Assembly: GCF_001613405.1 (NCBI RefSeq)
Contig: NZ_BDCH01000014.1
Location: forward strand, 248,001-312,000
Source: Nocardia crassostreae
GTDB taxonomy: Bacteria; Actinomycetota; Actinomycetes; Mycobacteriales; Mycobacteriaceae
Reading direction: 5' to 3'
DNA: 64,000 nucleotides
Made by a program: the position numbers and the translations under genes. The notes beneath the pieces were generated by a model. That model searched no databases and was not told the origin of the DNA. It saw only the letters and a program-made list of their open reading frames with translations. Below, one piece after another: positions 61,914 to 64,000 of the stretch. Position 1 is the stretch's first letter; every line of letters starts with the position of its first letter.

Positions 61914-62657
61914 TCAGCGAGGCGCGAAAACCATCGCGTGACAAGCGGTCAGCAGCGAGGTGAACTCCGCCGCCGCATCGTCGAGCACCGCGAACGCGGG
62001 CGCGATCAGCTCGTCGGTCATCGTCTCGGCCTGCATCCAACGGCCCTTCAACTCCGCGGTGATCTCCTCGAACGGCTCCGCCCAGCCATACCGGCGCGCC
62101 TGCTCCTCACCACTGGTGATCGGCGACCCCGCGATCAGCACCGCCTGCAATGGCGTCAGACCCGACGCGCGCACCGCCATCAGATGCAGCCCGCCCCGCA
62201 GCTCGCGCAGCACCTGGATCAACTGCGACACCCGCGCCGGTGCGTCATCGGCGCGCGGCATGGCCCGCCAGCCCGCGAACAACGGCACCCCGGCCGGATC
62301 CGCCGCATCGGCGACCGCGGCCAGCAACTCCGCCAGCCGCTCGGCCTGATCGAACTCCGCCAGCCTGCGCCGCCCGAAATCCTGGCACGCCTGTAGGTAA
62401 CCGTCCGCGCCCTTGGCCGCGGGCATCGCGGCGGTGGCCTCCCACGCGGCCCGCACCGAATGCGCCGGGAAGAACCCGAACACCGCGGTCACCACATCGG
62501 CGTCCACATCGCCCAGCACTCCCCCGCGTCCGCGGGTGTAGCCACCCAGGAATCCCTGGACTCCGGTGGTCGCGGCGAAGGCCTTCGCCTCCCGGGAGAA
62601 CATGTATCCCCCACCGACCTGCTGGATCTGATCCTTCACCGCGGACGCTACCGACAT
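61914..62657 (-). CDS. SCO6745-family protein
   Basis: 247 residues, helical: FGFFPAHSVRAAWEATAAMPAAKGADGYLQACQDFGRRRL, WRAMPRADDAPARVSQLIQVLRELRGGLHLMAVRASGLTPLQAVLIAG, and YGWAEPFEEITAELKGRWMQAE. These are the hallmarks of the actinobacterial SCO6745 family, of unknown function and sometimes linked to MarR-type folds. ATG 62657. It converges with the TetR fragment, ending 3 bp from it. No catalytic motif is seen. The interval 62658-62898 on its upstream side has no supported gene. Confidence 0.8.
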   Translation of the reverse strand: MSVASAVKDQIQQVGGGYMFSREAKAFAATTGVQGFLGGYTRGRGGVLGDVDADVVTAVFGFFPAHSVRAAWEATAAMPAAKGADGYLQACQDFGRRRLAEFDQAERLAELLAAVADAADPAGVPLFAGWRAMPRADDAPARVSQLIQVLRELRGGLHLMAVRASGLTPLQAVLIAGSPITSGEEQARRYGWAEPFEEITAELKGRWMQAETMTDELIAPAFAVLDDAAAEFTSLLTACHAMVFAPR

Positions 62658-62898
62658 GTCCGTTCCTCTCTGAGCGGAAAAGCGTATTCCACCCGAGACT
62701 ATTTCACCGCCGCGAACCCACCGTCCACGGCCCGCCCTGTCCGATCCCTCACACCGAGCCGATCACCCTGCCACCCCTGGAAAGTCACTGGATCTACTGT
62801 GGCGCTACAGAACTCCCCTAATCCCCTGGTACCCAAGGCCCCTCGCCCCACCCCCGACCCTGGACAGGTGCCCGGTCAAGTCGGCTAACCTTCTTGCG

Positions 62899-63609
62899 GT
62901 GCTAGGACATTCACATGCGACCAGCGGCGCGCTCGCCTGGTCAGCGGCGGCCGCTGCGCTACCGCTCACCGTATTGACCTACCCCGCAATGTTACCCGGA
63001 TCGATCCGACCGGTCGACCTGGTCATGGGAACCTTCCTCACCGCGGGCGCCGCGCTGCTCCCCGACGCCGACCACCCCAACGGCACCATTTCGCATGTGC
63101 TCGGACCGATTTCGCACTACGCCTGCCGATTCATCTCCTGGATCTCCGGCGGCCACCGCCACGGCACCCACTCCCTGCTGTTCGTCGGCGCCGTCGCCTA
63201 CGGCACCTGGGCGGGCGAACACTGGATCGGACGGCCCTTCACCCTCGCCCTCGTATTCTTCCTCCTCGCCCTGGCCGTCAAGGCCCTCGGCCTCGCACCC
63301 AGCGGCGACGGCATCAAATCCTGGGGCACCGTCGTCATTCTCGCCACCTGCGGCACCTTCGTCATCGACCACTGGATCAGCGATAAACCCGCCTGGCTGC
63401 CCTTCTCCGTCGGCCTCGGCGCGCTCGCCCACCTCATCGGCGACTGCCTCACCGTGCGCGGGTGCCGCCTACTGTGGCCGCTCGACATCAAAACCCAGAT
63501 CCCCATCATCGACCGCACCGGCAACAAGATGGAAACCCTCATCCTGGTGCCGCTGTTCGCCCTCGGCACCATCGCCCTGCTCTGGTACACGATCACTCAC
63601 CAACCGTGA
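62899..63609 (+). CDS. Membrane-bound metal-dependent hydrolase (YdjM/LexA-binding type)
   Basis: 236 residues with about five helices. The conserved motifs are GHSHATSGALAWSAAAA at the start, LPDADHPNGTISHVLGPISHYACRFISWISGGHRHGTHSLLF in the middle (metal-binding Asp and His) and GDCLTVRGCRLLWPLD near the end, all typical of the DUF457/YdjM family. ATG 62899 is an ATG-like GTG context, with TTCTTGCGGTG just upstream. Enzyme substrate unknown. Likely monocistronic. Confidence 0.82.
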   Translation: MLGHSHATSGALAWSAAAAALPLTVLTYPAMLPGSIRPVDLVMGTFLTAGAALLPDADHPNGTISHVLGPISHYACRFISWISGGHRHGTHSLLFVGAVAYGTWAGEHWIGRPFTLALVFFLLALAVKALGLAPSGDGIKSWGTVVILATCGTFVIDHWISDKPAWLPFSVGLGALAHLIGDCLTVRGCRLLWPLDIKTQIPIIDRTGNKMETLILVPLFALGTIALLWYTITHQP

Positions 63610-63729
63610 GTGGAGGAATGGGCGGGGCTGAGCCCTCGAACCCCCCTTGGGAGGGGAAACGGCGCCAAGCCCCCCAACCTCCTTACGTATGATCTCTTGG
63701 TCAGCGATATCGGGTACGAACGGAGTGCA

Positions 63730-64000
63730 ATGAGCGATCGGGAAGAACTCACCTGGGAACTATTCGGCGACGCCAGCCGCGAACTCGCGCAGCAGATCGC
63801 CGACGACGGATTCGAGCCCGACCTCATCCTGTCCATCGCCCGCGGCGGACTCTTCGTCGCCGGAGCCCTCGGCTACGCCCTCGACGTCAAGAACCTGCAC
63901 GTCATGAACGTCGAGTTCTACACCGGCGTCGACCAGCGCCTCGACATGCCCGTCATGCTGCCGCCGGTACCCAGCGCCGTCGACCTCACCGGCGCCACCG
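63730..64000 (+). CDS. Phosphoribosyltransferase, 5' part (continues past window)
   Basis: ATG 63730 opens MSDREELTWELFGDASRELA, followed by ILSIARGGLFVAGALGYALDVKNLHVMNVEFYTG, which is the usual N-terminal half of a PRTase such as a hypoxanthine/xanthine type. The window ends at about residue 90, before the PRPP-binding DDxxxTG loop. Upstream TGCA spacing and the lack of an obvious ribosome-binding site leave the start slightly uncertain. A phosphoribosyl transfer reaction on a nucleobase is expected. Confidence 0.8.
   Translation, partial: MSDREELTWELFGDASRELAQQIADDGFEPDLILSIARGGLFVAGALGYALDVKNLHVMNVEFYTGVDQRLDMPVMLPPVPSAVDLTGAT

Noticed and set aside
63600..63729. Possible hairpin terminator in the CCCCCC/GGGG stretch after the metal-dependent hydrolase gene
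   Set aside because: The pairing is short, G/C-run driven and not clearly better than chance.

Overview
The window is high-GC actinobacterial DNA, most likely from Nocardia or a close relative in the Mycobacteriales. The support is gene content rather than any one marker: a LigC/primase-polymerase pair, a ChoD-type cholesterol oxidase homologue, an EspR-like nucleoid regulator, a MaoC hydratase, a mycothiol-type DinB/maleylpyruvate-isomerase fold protein, several P450s and MerR/TetR regulators, and frequent 1-4 base stop/start overlaps. No rRNA, tRNA or CRISPR array was recognised.

Layout. 1-4.9 kb: end of a TetR regulator, the primase-polymerase/LigC repair operon, a cold-shock protein, an NfeD/flotillin pair. 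4.9-10.2 kb: an MFS exporter fused tail-to-tail with an ABC ATPase, followed by the ABC permease and MgtC, the last three downstream of an M-box magnesium riboswitch. 10.4-15.4 kb: an alpha/beta hydrolase, a membrane protein, TetR, a small secreted protein and a Na+/H+ antiporter with a UBP zinc finger. 15.5-20.8 kb: a translationally coupled four-gene cassette (class V aminotransferase, HMA metal-binding protein, Y4yA-like PLP decarboxylase, cysteine-synthase/rhodanese fusion). 21-31 kb: an 86-bp tandem repeat, lipoprotein, FkbH-like HAD, ChoD/MerR, two secreted GH1 enzymes, a methyltransferase-like protein, an HTH protein with a Met/Pro tail, EspR and a glutamine amidotransferase. 31-42.6 kb: damaged nitronate monooxygenase, amidase and tyrosine recombinase, then a CAP protein, arginase-like protein, DinB with SOS boxes, SDRs, M23 and an XRE/MmyB regulator.

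42.9-50 kb is the most distinctive region: a biosynthetic cluster with 2-deoxy-scyllo-inosose synthase, a DOI-type aminotransferase, an Eis-like acetyltransferase, a stand-alone condensation domain, a P450 and an F420/LLM oxidoreductase. The order predicts an aminocyclitol that is aminated, acylated and oxidised. 50-64 kb holds Nudix, a CoaD-like gene, a zinc-finger/coiled-coil protein behind iteron-like repeats, an MBL-MaoC chimera, MerR regulators, P450, homocysteine methyltransferase, RidA/TetR, an SCO6745-like protein, a membrane metal-dependent hydrolase and the start of a phosphoribosyltransferase.

An important caveat is that about twenty genes are broken by single-base homopolymer shifts, by nonsense codons or by internal deletions that join neighbours. 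The number in one window suggests either a poor consensus/assembly or real decay; the two cannot be separated from the sequence alone, and each case is noted.
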